64,000 bases of DNA. Source: Ramlibacter rhizophilus. GTDB lineage: Bacteria; Pseudomonadota; Gammaproteobacteria; Burkholderiales; Burkholderiaceae_C. Positions 52,349 to 61,296 of this stretch are shown in pieces; the first letter of the stretch is position 1, and every line of letters begins with the position of its first letter. The notes beneath the pieces are model-generated. The model was given only the letters and a program-made list of their open reading frames with translations. It was not told the origin of the DNA and did not search any database. The DNA lies in contig NZ_SMLL01000001.1 in NCBI RefSeq assembly GCF_004681965.1, positions 434,001-498,000 of the forward strand, given 5' to 3'. A program made the position numbers and the translations under genes.

Positions 52349-52798
52349 ATGAAGATCGGAGACTTGGCAAAAGCCACCGGCACCCAGGCGGAGACCATCC
52401 GCTACTACGAGCGCGAGGGGCTCTTGCCCGAGCCCGCGCGTACGGAGTCGAACTACCGGCGCTATGGCGACGAGCACCTGCGCCGACTCGCGTTCATTCG
52501 CCGGTGCCGATCGCTCGACATGACGCTCGACGAGATTCGCGCGCTGCTGCGCTTCAAGGAGGATCCGTCGGCGCATTGCGTCGAGGTCAACGAGCTCATC
52601 GACGAGCACATGGAGCACGTGGCTGAGCGCATTCGCGAGTTGAAGAAGCTGCAAGCCGAGCTGCGCGAGCTGCGGTCCCAGTGCGACGCCGCGGGCGCTT
52701 CTTGCGGCATCCTCGATACGCTGGACAGAGGGGCCAGAGGCGCCTCGAAGGGCCGAGGGGCGCAGCGCAGCCACGTCGGCAGCTCGCACCGACACTGA
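52349..52798 (+). CDS. cadR: MerR-family metal regulator (CadR-like)
   Basis: 149 residues. The winged-helix start MKIGDLAKATGTQAETIRYY is followed by RRCRSLDMTLDEIRALLRFK. The metal-binding cysteines are in AHCVEVNELIDEH and, after the dimer helix, SQCDAAGASCGILDTL. The tail RSHVGSSHRH matches the His-rich C-terminus of Pseudomonas CadR. It activates cadA on binding Cd, Zn or Pb. AGGAGCGAAC precedes ATG 52349. Confidence 0.92.
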   Translation: MKIGDLAKATGTQAETIRYYEREGLLPEPARTESNYRRYGDEHLRRLAFIRRCRSLDMTLDEIRALLRFKEDPSAHCVEVNELIDEHMEHVAERIRELKKLQAELRELRSQCDAAGASCGILDTLDRGARGASKGRGAQRSHVGSSHRH

Positions 52799-52829
52799 GG
52801 GTGACCCTCCTCCGGCTCGCCTGGCCCGG

Positions 52830-53075
52830 GCCGCTGCGAGGATAGCGCCGCGCCCGCGCCGAAGGCGACCAGGAGCGCGGGAATCGCGCAGCACACCAGG
52901 TACTCGACGTGGCGAACAGTGTCTCCACCGCGCTCCACAGGCCGGCGCGCGTTTGGGCGACTCCGTCGTCCATCACTTCTTCCCGCTCTTGTCGGCGGCC
53001 TTCAACTCAACCGACTGCGTGGACGCCTCCATCTTCACGACGTCGTAGCAGGCGTCGACGAAGCCATGAGGGCTG
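52830..53075 (-). pseudogene. Remnants of two small genes at the metal-cargo edge
   Basis: On the minus strand a frame ends GFVDACYDVVKMEASTQSVE then LKAADKSGKK and stops at about 52978. Almost immediately MDDGVAQTRAGLWSAVETLF begins. A one-base shift later the reading becomes HVEYLVCCAIPALLVAFGAG, a hydrophobic helix with a CC pair. The first piece has no beginning (junction near 53075) and the second is frameshifted. They look like debris of a metal-resistance operon broken at the boundary with the kfrA side. Identity of both unknown. Confidence 0.4.
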
Positions 53076-53141
53076 CTTTCGGTAGGAGCGGGCGTTCTCG
53101 AGTCAGCCTGAAAACGGCTGGCCCGGGGGGGCGGGCCGGAG

Positions 53142-54065
53142 TCAGCTGGTCTTGGATTGCGCCGTCTTCTGGTTGCGAGATTGCAGGCCGCCGGTCGCGA
53201 GCTCGCTCGCGCCGTCTTTGATTTTCCTGTTGTGCTCCACGCACGTGGACGCGGCGAGGGTGGCGCTCATAGTCGCGAGGGTCGCGGCGAGCTGCTGCGC
53301 GCTGGAATGCCCTTTAGCCACCTCTTCGCGCAATTGAGCAGTCTCACGCTGAAGTGTGCCCTCGCGGGCCTCCGCCTGCTGCGCGCGCTCGGTCGCGGCC
53401 ACGGTGCGAGCCTCTGAGACTGCGGCAGACTGCTGGGCAGCAGCGAGGGCCTCACGGGCTTCTTTTAACTGATCCTGAGCGGCCGCGAGTGCCTTCTCCA
53501 GGCCGCCGATCGAGTCGATGCGAATCTGGGCGCGAACAAGTTCTTGCCTCAGGCCCTCAGCGGCTGCCCTCTCGCTAGCAGACTTGGTCTCGCTGGCCTG
53601 CATTGCGGCACGGCAGTCGTTGCGAAGTGTTTCAATCTCTTGCGCCCGTTCGGCGAGCTGCCCTCGCTGCTGCTGCACCTGTGCCTGGCAGGCTTCCAGT
53701 TGCGCCTGCAGCTGCGTGATACGGAGCTCCAGCAGCTGGCCGTTCTCTGTGAGGGTTTGCACGTTCTCCTCCGCCTCCGCCGCGCGCACTTCGGCAGCCT
53801 GGGCGGCATTTGTAGCGAGCGAGACCATCTGCTGCGCGATCAGCCGCGCGATCGAGGGATCCAGCATGATCTCTTCACGGGCGACAGCAGGCTGCTTTCC
53901 CTTCCACACCTTGATCAGGGGCGCGACCTCGTTTGGGGATGCCCCGCCGAGCCGCGCCCTCACTGCATTCACTGTCGGCTTGAGGCCTTCTTTGGTGAGT
54001 TCTGCGCATGCCTTGGCCACACTGTCTTCCGTAACCTTCTTGACCGTGATCGTCACCGTTTCCAT
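53142..54065 (-). CDS. KfrA-like DNA-binding protein
   Basis: 307 residues. The N-terminus VTEDSVAKACAELTKEGLKP and TVNAVRARLGGASPNEVAPL is the KfrA_N domain, found in plasmid and integrative-element regulators. The middle from about 85 to 270 is a long alanine/glutamate/glutamine coiled coil. KfrA of IncP plasmids represses its own promoter and helps plasmid stability. Repeats immediately upstream are likely its operator. It is transcribed in the same direction as the integrase, 58 bases beyond the integrase stop. Confidence 0.88.
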   Translation of the reverse strand: METVTITVKKVTEDSVAKACAELTKEGLKPTVNAVRARLGGASPNEVAPLIKVWKGKQPAVAREEIMLDPSIARLIAQQMVSLATNAAQAAEVRAAEAEENVQTLTENGQLLELRITQLQAQLEACQAQVQQQRGQLAERAQEIETLRNDCRAAMQASETKSASERAAAEGLRQELVRAQIRIDSIGGLEKALAAAQDQLKEAREALAAAQQSAAVSEARTVAATERAQQAEAREGTLQRETAQLREEVAKGHSSAQQLAATLATMSATLAASTCVEHNRKIKDGASELATGGLQSRNQKTAQSKTS

Positions 54066-54085
54066 CCTGAGACTCCCATGTTGCC

Positions 54086-54121
54086 GATAACGCCTGCCGT
54101 TATCCCGTTATTCCGTTATCC
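54086..54121. promoter_or_regulatory. Inverted and tandem repeats ahead of kfrA
   Basis: GATAACG-5-CGTTATC (54086-54104) forms a perfect dyad, and CGTTAT(C/T)C is repeated three times at 8-bp spacing (54098, 54106, 54114). It fits between the integrase stop and the kfrA start, a likely autoregulatory operator for the KfrA-like protein. Confidence 0.72.
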
Positions 54122-54123
54122 CT

Positions 54124-56049
54124 TCAGGCGTGCACAACGCCATCCTTATCGGCGACCGTCATGCGCATCCGCGCATATCCGTTCTTGCGGGACAGCTGCT
54201 GCTCTCTCGCGCACTGTTCCCGCAGCTTGAGCACTTCGGCCCAAGTCGGAAACTGCACGCCAAAATCGAGTTGCTCCAGCAGCTTGGCGATGCGTTCCGC
54301 GGGGTACGCGGGGCCTTCGTCGCCTTCCATGTAGGATTCTTCGAGCTCGGTGCCCGTGGAGTGGCCCAGGTACCTCTGGATGTCCTCCAGCTGCATGCCC
54401 AGGCGATCCAGGTGCTGTGCGCAGGTGGCCCTGAGGCTGTGACCTACCTTCCTGCGTTTCTGCCAGACGCCGGCGGTCTTTAGCAGCTCCAGCGTGTGTT
54501 CGGATGGTTTACGGCCGTAGCCAGACTTCGCCTCCCACTTCAAGCCGAAGAACAGCGGTCCGGGAACCTTGCCGACCAATTCCCTGCGGTGTTGCACGAA
54601 ATCCAGGAACCCCATCTTGATCAGCTGCGGCGCGACGGGAATGACACGCCGCGATGCGGTGTTCTTCAAGCGGCGGTACTCCTCCTCCGTCCGTGCTTTG
54701 CTCAAGGCCCCGCCCGTATGGGCTTCGTTATCTTCGTCTTCAGGCGAATCGTCCACGAATGAGATGCATGGGACGCCGCAGATGTAGATGATGTCGCTCG
54801 TGAGCAGCTGGGCGATTTCGCTGACACGCGCCGCGCTGTAGATGCGAAGGGGATCGATCCAGTGCTTCCAGTCGCATTCAATCGCTCCCTGGAGGTATGC
54901 CTCGGATACATACGTCCTGCGCATCTCCTCTCGCGTCAGGCCGACGGCACCTGCCTTGCCCTTCTTGAATTTCTTCTTGGCCTTGCTCACGCGCGCATCT
55001 GCGTCCTTCAGCTGAATCGTGAATTCGTCGAGCAATGCCTCGTTGATCCAGCCCTTCTTTTTAAGGAACCGCACGCACGGAAGCGCGTGCCGAAGCTTCT
55101 TCGCGACGTTCTCGGTGCTCTGCGGCCTGGCGCGCTCTGCGATCGCCCGCCGAATCACCTCTTTGGCTTCGATGCCGTCATTGCGCTTGCCTTGGCGTTG
55201 CGGCATGAGCTTCATCTGTTCGTGAAGCTGCACGAAATGCCGTCGCGTCAGGTCCGCCAAGCGGATGTCGAGCTTCGACGGCGTGATCGTGCCGTCTTCC
55301 TGGGCAACATCGCGGCGGGTGTCGCCGAGCAGTTCGACGAATTGGCGAAAGCTCGGCTCATAGGAGTAGATCCAGGTGGTGTCCGAGAAGGTCACTCCGC
55401 CCTCCGCGCGCCAGCGCAGGATGGCTTCGCTGAGCCACTCGGGCTTGTCACTGTGATCTGCGCTGGGCTCTGGTGACTGGGCGCCAGTATCTGACGTCCC
55501 CGTTGATTCCTGATCGACATGATCAGAGCGCGTCTCGGGCGCAATGGTCGTAGTCTGTTCGACAGCTGCCGGCTCGGGCGGCAGCTGGGTGGCCCTGTTC
55601 GCCGCTGGAGCAGCAAACTGCTCGATCACGCGCGTGTAGAGCCGGATGGTTTCGAGCTGCGCCCCGGGGTAGAGCTCCATGCTCACGGCCCCGTCGACCC
55701 ACTCGATCCGAAACCCCTGTTTGGGCTGCCCCTGCGCTGCCCCGTTTGTTCCCAGCATGGCATCACCTTTCTGTTCCAAGCTGGTTACCAATTCTCGGCA
55801 CATTTCGCGCGCACTTCGCAAGGCCTGGCATCGATCGGACGTTTTTGTTGAGCGCCGCAGCTCGCCTGGCAGTTCGGGGTGAAGTGCGCGCACGTGCGCC
55901 GGAATCACGAGCCGCATGTGGTATACGCCCGCGGGCGTGCGCGTGAGATGGCTGGCGGCGGAGCGCGGACGCCATGGGCGAGCAGCGCCTGGCGTCGCGG
56001 CTTGAGGCGCCTGGATCGCGGGATCAGCAGCAGCTTCGGAGTTGGACAT
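54124..56049 (-). CDS. Tyrosine-type site-specific integrase of the island
   Basis: About 641 residues from ATG 56049 (MSNSEAAADPAIQAPQ). The open frame runs to 56175 but would enter the tRNA terminator, so a later start is needed. The N-terminal HLTRTPAGVYHMRLVIPAHV is a DUF6538-like arm-type domain. The catalytic set is R408 in SAARVSEIAQL, H537-x-x-R540 in GHSLRATCAQHL, H563 in YLGHSTGTE and Y573 in EESYMEG. All are present, so it should be active. It lies at the right border with its start about 130 bases from the tRNA-Ala att site. Confidence 0.92.
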   Translation of the reverse strand: MSNSEAAADPAIQAPQAATPGAARPWRPRSAASHLTRTPAGVYHMRLVIPAHVRALHPELPGELRRSTKTSDRCQALRSAREMCRELVTSLEQKGDAMLGTNGAAQGQPKQGFRIEWVDGAVSMELYPGAQLETIRLYTRVIEQFAAPAANRATQLPPEPAAVEQTTTIAPETRSDHVDQESTGTSDTGAQSPEPSADHSDKPEWLSEAILRWRAEGGVTFSDTTWIYSYEPSFRQFVELLGDTRRDVAQEDGTITPSKLDIRLADLTRRHFVQLHEQMKLMPQRQGKRNDGIEAKEVIRRAIAERARPQSTENVAKKLRHALPCVRFLKKKGWINEALLDEFTIQLKDADARVSKAKKKFKKGKAGAVGLTREEMRRTYVSEAYLQGAIECDWKHWIDPLRIYSAARVSEIAQLLTSDIIYICGVPCISFVDDSPEDEDNEAHTGGALSKARTEEEYRRLKNTASRRVIPVAPQLIKMGFLDFVQHRRELVGKVPGPLFFGLKWEAKSGYGRKPSEHTLELLKTAGVWQKRRKVGHSLRATCAQHLDRLGMQLEDIQRYLGHSTGTELEESYMEGDEGPAYPAERIAKLLEQLDFGVQFPTWAEVLKLREQCAREQQLSRKNGYARMRMTVADKDGVVHA

Positions 56050-56136
56050 GCCTGTCCAAGAAGCGAGCGAAGTTGGAGTCACGGCAGGTCCTTTCTTGGA
56101 CGAACTTGGATGACGTTCGTCGAAGTGGCTGCCGGA

Positions 56137-56177
56137 AAAAGAAAAAGGCCTTGTAGAACAAGGCCTTAGGAACATTG

Positions 56178-56198
<21 letters not shown>
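56137..56198. repeat. Right attachment repeat (att)
   Basis: 62 bases repeated at 18402-18463 with one mismatch. The 21 bases 56178-56198 are the 3' end of the tRNA-Ala gene including CCA, as expected for the crossover region of a tRNA-targeting integrase. Confidence 0.93.
56145..56167 (-). terminator. Terminator of tRNA-Ala
   Basis: On the minus strand AAGGCCTTGT pairs with ACAAGGCCTT over a 3-base loop and is followed by five T. It lies 10 bases beyond the tRNA 3' end and is supplied by the element. Confidence 0.85.
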
Positions 56199-56253
<55 letters not shown>

Positions 56254-56305
56254 ACAAACGAGCGCAATTCTAGCAGCAAGATTCCCGCACCCTGCGCGCG
56301 CAGGC

Positions 56306-57079
56306 TCAGCCGGCGGCGCTGCGGCGGGCTTGCTCGCTGGCAGCGGCTATGCCAGTGAGCACGTCGCCCACCACGATGACGGCCGGACTGGCGAGCCCGT
56401 CGCGGGCGACAGTGGCGGCGAGCTGGCCCAGCGGCGTGGTGACCTGCCGCTGCTGCGGCAGGCTGGCGTGCTGGATGACGGCCGCCGGGGTGCTGGCAGG
56501 CAGCCCGCGCAGCAGGCCCTGCTGGATGGTGTCTACACCGCTCACGCCCATGTAGATGACCAGCGTGAGCCGGGCCTGGCGAGCGGTGGTGGCGAGGGCC
56601 GCCCAGTCGATGCCCTCGTCGCCCGGCTTGGCGTGGCCAGTGACGAAGACGACGCCGTGCGCATGGTCGCGGTGCGTGAGCGGCACGCCCAGCGAGCTCA
56701 CGGCCGCGAGGCCCGCGGTGATGCCGTTGACCACGTGCACCTCCACGCCGGCTTCGCGCAGGTGTTCCAGCTCCTCGCCGCCGCGGCCGAAGACGAAGGG
56801 GTCGCCGCCCTTGAGGCGCACGACCTGCTCGCCTTCGTGCGCGGCGGTGATCATGAGCCGCTCGATGAAGGACTGCGGGGTGCTGCGGCAGCCGCCGCGC
56901 TTGCCCACGTGCACGATGCGTGCGCCGGGCGCCGCATAGGCGAGCACGCCGTCGCTGACCAGGTCGTCCACCAGCAGCACGGTGGCCTGTTGAATGGCTT
57001 TGACGGCCTTGAGCGTGAGCAGTTCGGGGTCGCCGGGACCGGCGCCGACCAGGGTGACCTTGCCGCGTGAATGCATCAT
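56306..57079 (-). CDS. cobA: Uroporphyrinogen-III C-methyltransferase (CobA/SUMT)
   Basis: 257 residues. GKVTLVGAGPGDPELLTLKA is the SUMT N-terminal signature (G-x-G-P-G-D-x-x-L-L-T), VVRLKGGDPFVFGRGGEELE the second, and GITAGLAAVSSLGVPLTHRD the third. It methylates uroporphyrinogen III at C2 and C7 to precorrin-2, the route to siroheme, which NirB needs. Its ATG overlaps the stop of ybiB (ATGA), and the set nasA-ybiB-cobA forms one operon. A longer open frame to 57514 overlaps ybiB and is not used. Confidence 0.93.
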   Translation of the reverse strand: MMHSRGKVTLVGAGPGDPELLTLKAVKAIQQATVLLVDDLVSDGVLAYAAPGARIVHVGKRGGCRSTPQSFIERLMITAAHEGEQVVRLKGGDPFVFGRGGEELEHLREAGVEVHVVNGITAGLAAVSSLGVPLTHRDHAHGVVFVTGHAKPGDEGIDWAALATTARQARLTLVIYMGVSGVDTIQQGLLRGLPASTPAAVIQHASLPQQRQVTTPLGQLAATVARDGLASPAVIVVGDVLTGIAAASEQARRSAAG

Positions 57080-57990
57080 GCCGAGGCCAGACGCAAGATG
57101 TGTTCCACCTGCACCTGCACCGACTCGGGCACCGGCCGCTCGCCCGCGAGCACGGCGCGGATGTAGTCGGCCGTGGCCTGCGGGTCGGTGCCCGGGGGCA
57201 GCTCGGGCAGCAGGTCCAGCGTGCCCTTGCGGCCCGCCTCCAGGGCGATGCGCTCGCCGCGCACGAAGCCGTCCATGGCCGGCAGCCGGCGCGCGTCGGC
57301 CACGACCTCGCCCTCGGTGCCGCGCAGCAGCAGCGCGGTGGCGCGTACGCGCTGGAACACCTCGGCCATGGAGACCGCGTACTCGGGATGGGTGTAGCTG
57401 CTGACGATGACCGCCGCGCCCTCGCAGGGGTTCATCAGCTTGACCAGGCTGTGCGCCGAGTTGCGCAGGCCGATGGTGCGGCGCACCTCCAGCAGGCGCT
57501 TGAGGCCGGGGCACAGCTGCTCGGTGGCGATGAAGGCGAGCTCGCCCGTCCGCACGGCCGTGGGGGCGCTGCGCTGAGCGATGTCCAGCGCATCCAGCAC
57601 GGCGGCGACGGCCACGCGCCGGTCTTCGGTGGCCGTGCCGTGGATCAGGACGGGAAGGCCCCGCCGCGCCAGCAGCAGGCCCAGCAGGGGGGTGAGCACC
57701 GGCAGCTTGCGCGCGCCGTTGTAGCTGGGGATGACGACCACGGGCCGCTCGGCGGCGGGCACGCGCACCATGCGCTCGGCCGTGGCGTCCAGGAAGCCAG
57801 CCATCTCCTCGGGCGTCTCGCCCTTGGTGCGCATGGCGATGCAGAAGGCGCCCAGTTCCAGGTCGGTCACGGTGCCGTCGAGCACCTGCCCGAAGAGGTC
57901 CGCCGCCTGATCGCGCGTGAGCGGGCGGGCGCCTTGCTTGCCCCGGCCGATCTCGCGGATGTAGTGACTGATGCTGCCCATTGCGCCCAT
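57076..57990 (-). CDS. ybiB: YbiB/TrpD2-type DNA-binding protein
   Basis: About 304 residues from ATG 57990. The fold is that of anthranilate phosphoribosyltransferase: LTRDQAADLFGQVLDGTVTD, FCIAMRTKGETPEEMAGFLD and VVVIPSYNGARKLPVLTPLL. The YNG in place of the enzyme's GTGGD motif marks the YbiB/TrpD2 branch, which in E. coli binds nucleic acids instead of making phosphoribosyl anthranilate. It sits between nasA (stop 3 bases before this ATG) and cobA, a placement known in several Comamonadaceae. Role in nitrate assimilation unknown. Confidence 0.85.
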   Translation of the reverse strand: MGAMGSISHYIREIGRGKQGARPLTRDQAADLFGQVLDGTVTDLELGAFCIAMRTKGETPEEMAGFLDATAERMVRVPAAERPVVVIPSYNGARKLPVLTPLLGLLLARRGLPVLIHGTATEDRRVAVAAVLDALDIAQRSAPTAVRTGELAFIATEQLCPGLKRLLEVRRTIGLRNSAHSLVKLMNPCEGAAVIVSSYTHPEYAVSMAEVFQRVRATALLLRGTEGEVVADARRLPAMDGFVRGERIALEAGRKGTLDLLPELPPGTDPQATADYIRAVLAGERPVPESVQVQVEHILRLASA

Positions 57991-57992
57991 TG

Positions 57993-60767
57993 TCAAGGAT
58001 GGTTCATGACTTCCGGCGATAAGCTGATTTCTGTCCCGACCAGGCGCTTGAGTTCGGGAATGCAGGAGCCGCAGTTGGTGCCGCAGCGCAGCTCGCCTTG
58101 CAGCTGGGCCAGGCGCGCCGGGGCGTCGCCCTGGCAGCGGGCCAGCGCGCCCCGGATGGCGGCCTCGTCCACATCGAAGCAGGTGCAGACCTGGGCCGAG
58201 CGCGCGGGCAGGTTCGCGGGGGCCGTGGCGCCCGGGGCGAGCAGCAGGCGGCCGAAGGCCTGGGCCGGGGCGCCGCTTCGCAGCAGCTCGGCGATCCAGG
58301 CCTGCGAGCGGGTGTCGCCGGCGAGCAGGAAGCCTTCCAGCCGCGCCTGCCCGCCGTCCCGCGCGAGGCGCACGACGCGGCGCTGACCCTGGCGCGCGTC
58401 CTCGTAGCGCAAGGCGTCCCGCAGGCCGAGCACCGCTTCGAGCTCGTCCAGCAGCGCGGCCGGGGGCGCCTCGAAGGCCGCCGCGCGGAACAGCAGGCCG
58501 CTGCGCTCGTGGCCGAAGGGCACGCAGGTGGCGAAGGGAAAGCGCGTCATGAGCGCCTGCAGGCGCGTGCGGCCGGGCGTGGCCTCATCCGGTGGCAGCC
58601 AGGCCGTGCCCAGCAGGGTCCAGGGCAGCTCGGCCCGCACGATCTTCACCGCGGCGTGCTTGAGCTCCGGCTGCTTCGAGCCCGGGCAATGGTCCGAGGT
58701 GGTGAGCGCATTGACGCCCGCGATGGGGCGGCCGTCCTGGCCCATGCCGCCGAGGAACTCGCTGCCCCAGTGCATGCCCATGAAGGCCTGCGACAGGCCC
58801 ACGGAGTCGCTGGCGGCGACCGGCACGATGACGCTAGCGCGGCGTGAGGTGAGCTGCAGCAGCTCGCCGTCCTTCCAGCCGCGGCGTTCCATGTCCTGCG
58901 GATGCAGCTGCACCACCGGCTCGGGCACGTGGCCGAAGAGGCGGCCCAGCGTGCCCGTGCGGCTCATGCCATGCCACTGGTCGCGCAGCCGCCCGGTGAT
59001 GAGCGAGAAGGGATAGCGCGACTCGCGCGCCTCGGCCAGTGGCTTGTAGCCCACGTCCGCGAATCGGGCGCGGCCGTCGGCCGTGGGGAAGACGCCGTCC
59101 TCGTAGAGGCGGGCGCGGCCCTCGCGGGCGCCTTCGGGCAGGGGCCATTGCTGCGGCGCTTCGTCCAAGCGGGCGTAGCTCAGGCCCGTGATGTCCAGGT
59201 CGCGTCCCCGCGTGGACTCGCGGTGCTCCATCCAGATGGACTCGGGCGTCGCGTAGGGAAACAGGGTGGCGGCACCGGGGCGCAGTGCCGCTTCGAGCCG
59301 CTGCGCGAAGTCCACCGCGATGCGCCAGTCGTGCCGCGCCTCGCCCGCCGCGGCGACGGCGGGCCGCACGCGGCTGATGCGCCGCTCGCTGTTGGTGACG
59401 GTGCCGTCCTTCTCGCCCCAGGTGGAGGCGGGCAGCAGCAGGTCGGCGAACTCGCAGGTGGCGGTGGTGGCGAAGGCCTCCTGCACGACGACGAACTCGG
59501 CGCGTTCGAGCGCGCGGCGCACGGTGGCCTGGTCCGGCATGGACTGCGCGGGGTTGGTGCAGGCGATCCACAGCGCCTTGATCTCGCCGTCGGCGGCCGC
59601 CTGGAACATCTCCACCGCCGTCCTGCCGGGCCGCTCGGGCACGCAGGGAACGCCCCAGAGCGCGGCGACTTCGGCGCGATGCGTGGGGTTGGCGAGATCG
59701 CGGTGCGCGGACAGCAGGTTGGCCAGGCCGCCGACTTCGCGTCCGCCCATGGCGTTGGGCTGGCCGGTGAGCGAGAACGGCCCGGCGCCCGGCCGTCCGA
59801 TCTGCGCTGTGGCCAGGTGCAGGTTGATCAGCGCCGCGTTCTTGGCCGTGCCGCTGGTGGACTGGTTCAGGCCCTGGCAATAGAGGCTCAGCGTGGCGGG
59901 CGAGGTGGCGAACCAGCGCGCGGCGGTGACCAGGTCTTCCTGCCGGAGGCCACACACGCGCGCGACCGCTTCGGGCGTGCATTCGCGCACGCGGGCCTTC
60001 AGCGCCTCGAAGCCGCTGGTGTGCCGCGCGATCCAGTCGGGCCGTGTCCAGCCCTCCCAGAGCATGATGTGCAGCAGGCCGTTGAACAGCATCACGTCCG
60101 TGCCAGGCTGCAGGGGCAGGTGCAGGTCCGCGGATTCCGCGGTGGCGGTGCGGCGCGGGTCGCAGACGATGACCTTCATGCCGGGCCGCTCGGCGCGGGC
60201 GTCCTCGATGCGGCGAAACAGCACCGGATGCGCCCAGGCGGCGTTGCTGCCCGCGATGAAGAGGCAGTCGGCGTGCCGCACGTCCTCGTAGCAGGCGGGC
60301 GGCGCGTCGGCGCCCAGCGTGAGCTTGTAGCCGGCCACCGCGCTGCTCATGCAAAGCCGCGAGTTGGTGTCGATGTTGTTGGTGCCGACCAGGCCCTTGG
60401 CCAGCTTGTTGAAGACGTAGTAGTCCTCGGTGAGGAGCTGGCCGGAGACGTAGAAGCCGACGGCGTCGGGGCCGTGTTCGCGGACGGTTGACGCGAACTG
60501 CTGCGCCGCATGGTCCAGCGCCTCGTCCCAGCCCACGCGCCGCAGCGCCTCGCCGCGCGTGCTGCGCAACTGCGGGTGCAGCAGGCGCGCATGCTGGGTG
60601 ATGGCCTGCGAGGCCGTCAGGTGCAGGGTCGAGCCCTTGGTGCACAGGCGCCCGAAGTTGGCGGGGTGCTCGGGGTCGCCGCGCACGTTGGTGATGCGGC
60701 CGTCCTCGGTGTCGATGAGGACGCCGCAGCCGACCCCACAATAAGGGCAGGTGGAGCGGGTGGTCAT
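57993..60767 (-). CDS. nasA: Assimilatory nitrate reductase, catalytic subunit
   Basis: 924 residues. The N-terminal [4Fe-4S] ligands are C7, C10, C14 and C42 (CPYCGVGC ... LCTKG). The molybdopterin core includes DTNSRLCMSSAVAGYKLTLG and the molybdopterin-binding segment FSLTGQPNAMGGREVGGLAN. Near the C-terminus, QVCTCFDVDEAAIR and CGTNCGSC form a BFD-type [2Fe-2S] domain, as in NasA/NasC enzymes that take electrons from a flavoprotein or ferredoxin. It reduces nitrate to nitrite in the cytosol, supplying NirBD. No diaphorase subunit is adjacent. Confidence 0.94.
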   Translation of the reverse strand: MTTRSTCPYCGVGCGVLIDTEDGRITNVRGDPEHPANFGRLCTKGSTLHLTASQAITQHARLLHPQLRSTRGEALRRVGWDEALDHAAQQFASTVREHGPDAVGFYVSGQLLTEDYYVFNKLAKGLVGTNNIDTNSRLCMSSAVAGYKLTLGADAPPACYEDVRHADCLFIAGSNAAWAHPVLFRRIEDARAERPGMKVIVCDPRRTATAESADLHLPLQPGTDVMLFNGLLHIMLWEGWTRPDWIARHTSGFEALKARVRECTPEAVARVCGLRQEDLVTAARWFATSPATLSLYCQGLNQSTSGTAKNAALINLHLATAQIGRPGAGPFSLTGQPNAMGGREVGGLANLLSAHRDLANPTHRAEVAALWGVPCVPERPGRTAVEMFQAAADGEIKALWIACTNPAQSMPDQATVRRALERAEFVVVQEAFATTATCEFADLLLPASTWGEKDGTVTNSERRISRVRPAVAAAGEARHDWRIAVDFAQRLEAALRPGAATLFPYATPESIWMEHRESTRGRDLDITGLSYARLDEAPQQWPLPEGAREGRARLYEDGVFPTADGRARFADVGYKPLAEARESRYPFSLITGRLRDQWHGMSRTGTLGRLFGHVPEPVVQLHPQDMERRGWKDGELLQLTSRRASVIVPVAASDSVGLSQAFMGMHWGSEFLGGMGQDGRPIAGVNALTTSDHCPGSKQPELKHAAVKIVRAELPWTLLGTAWLPPDEATPGRTRLQALMTRFPFATCVPFGHERSGLLFRAAAFEAPPAALLDELEAVLGLRDALRYEDARQGQRRVVRLARDGGQARLEGFLLAGDTRSQAWIAELLRSGAPAQAFGRLLLAPGATAPANLPARSAQVCTCFDVDEAAIRGALARCQGDAPARLAQLQGELRCGTNCGSCIPELKRLVGTEISLSPEVMNHP

Positions 60768-60782
60768 GGCTTGTGCGCAGGG

Positions 60783-60861
60783 GCTTCGACAGGCTCAGCC
60801 CGAATGGAGCAGGGTGGTGCGCCCCGAACCTGACCCCGTTCGCCCTGAGCTTGTCGAAGGG
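60783..60861. repeat. REP-like palindromic pair
   Basis: CTTCGACAGGCTCAGCCCGAA (left arm, starting near 60784) and its near-complement ending CTTGTCGAAGG (right arm ending near 60861) flank about 35 bases between nasA and nirD. This palindrome family is common in intergenic DNA of Burkholderiales. Confidence 0.78.
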
Positions 60862-60894
60862 CTGCGACGGGAGCGGAAGCGAAGCGTCGCCGCG

Positions 60895-61296
60895 TCATCG
60901 CGTGACAACCGCCATCCGCCGCGCCGGCCCCGCCACCGGCGCCACCACATCCACCGCCACGCTGGCCAGTTCCACCGCGCTCAAATACACCGCCCCGTCC
61001 TCCACGCGCACCGAAAACCGTGGCGTGCAGCCCTCGTCGGGCGCCTGCGCGCAGCCGTCGTCCAGGCCGATGGACCAGTTGTGCAGCGGGCAGGCCACGC
61101 GCGTGCCGAAGACGATGCCCTGCGAGAGCGGACCGCCCTTGTGCGGGCAGCGGTCCAGGAGGGCAAAGACCTGGCCTGCGTCATTGCGGAACACCGCCAC
61201 GTCCATGCCGCGCGCGCGCTCGACGCGGCGCGAGCCCAGCACGGGGATGTCCTCGACGCGGCACACCAGCGTCCAGTCGTTCAGGTTCATGTTCAT
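60895..61296 (-). CDS. nirD: Nitrite reductase (NADH) small subunit
   Basis: 133 residues with an intact Rieske-type site: CPHKGGPLSQGIV (C-x-H) and ACPLHNWSIGLDDG (C-x-x-H). It supports the large subunit NirB in reducing nitrite to ammonia. ATG 61296 overlaps the nirB stop (ATGA), and ATG 61290 is a second option. Longer open frames in this phase belong to the shadow of nirB. Confidence 0.93.
   Translation of the reverse strand: MNMNLNDWTLVCRVEDIPVLGSRRVERARGMDVAVFRNDAGQVFALLDRCPHKGGPLSQGIVFGTRVACPLHNWSIGLDDGCAQAPDEGCTPRFSVRVEDGAVYLSAVELASVAVDVVAPVAGPARRMAVVTR

Noticed and set aside
56306..57514. 402-residue version of CobA
   Set aside because: The extra N-terminus is the shadow of ybiB; ATG 57079 overlaps the ybiB stop and gives the normal family length.
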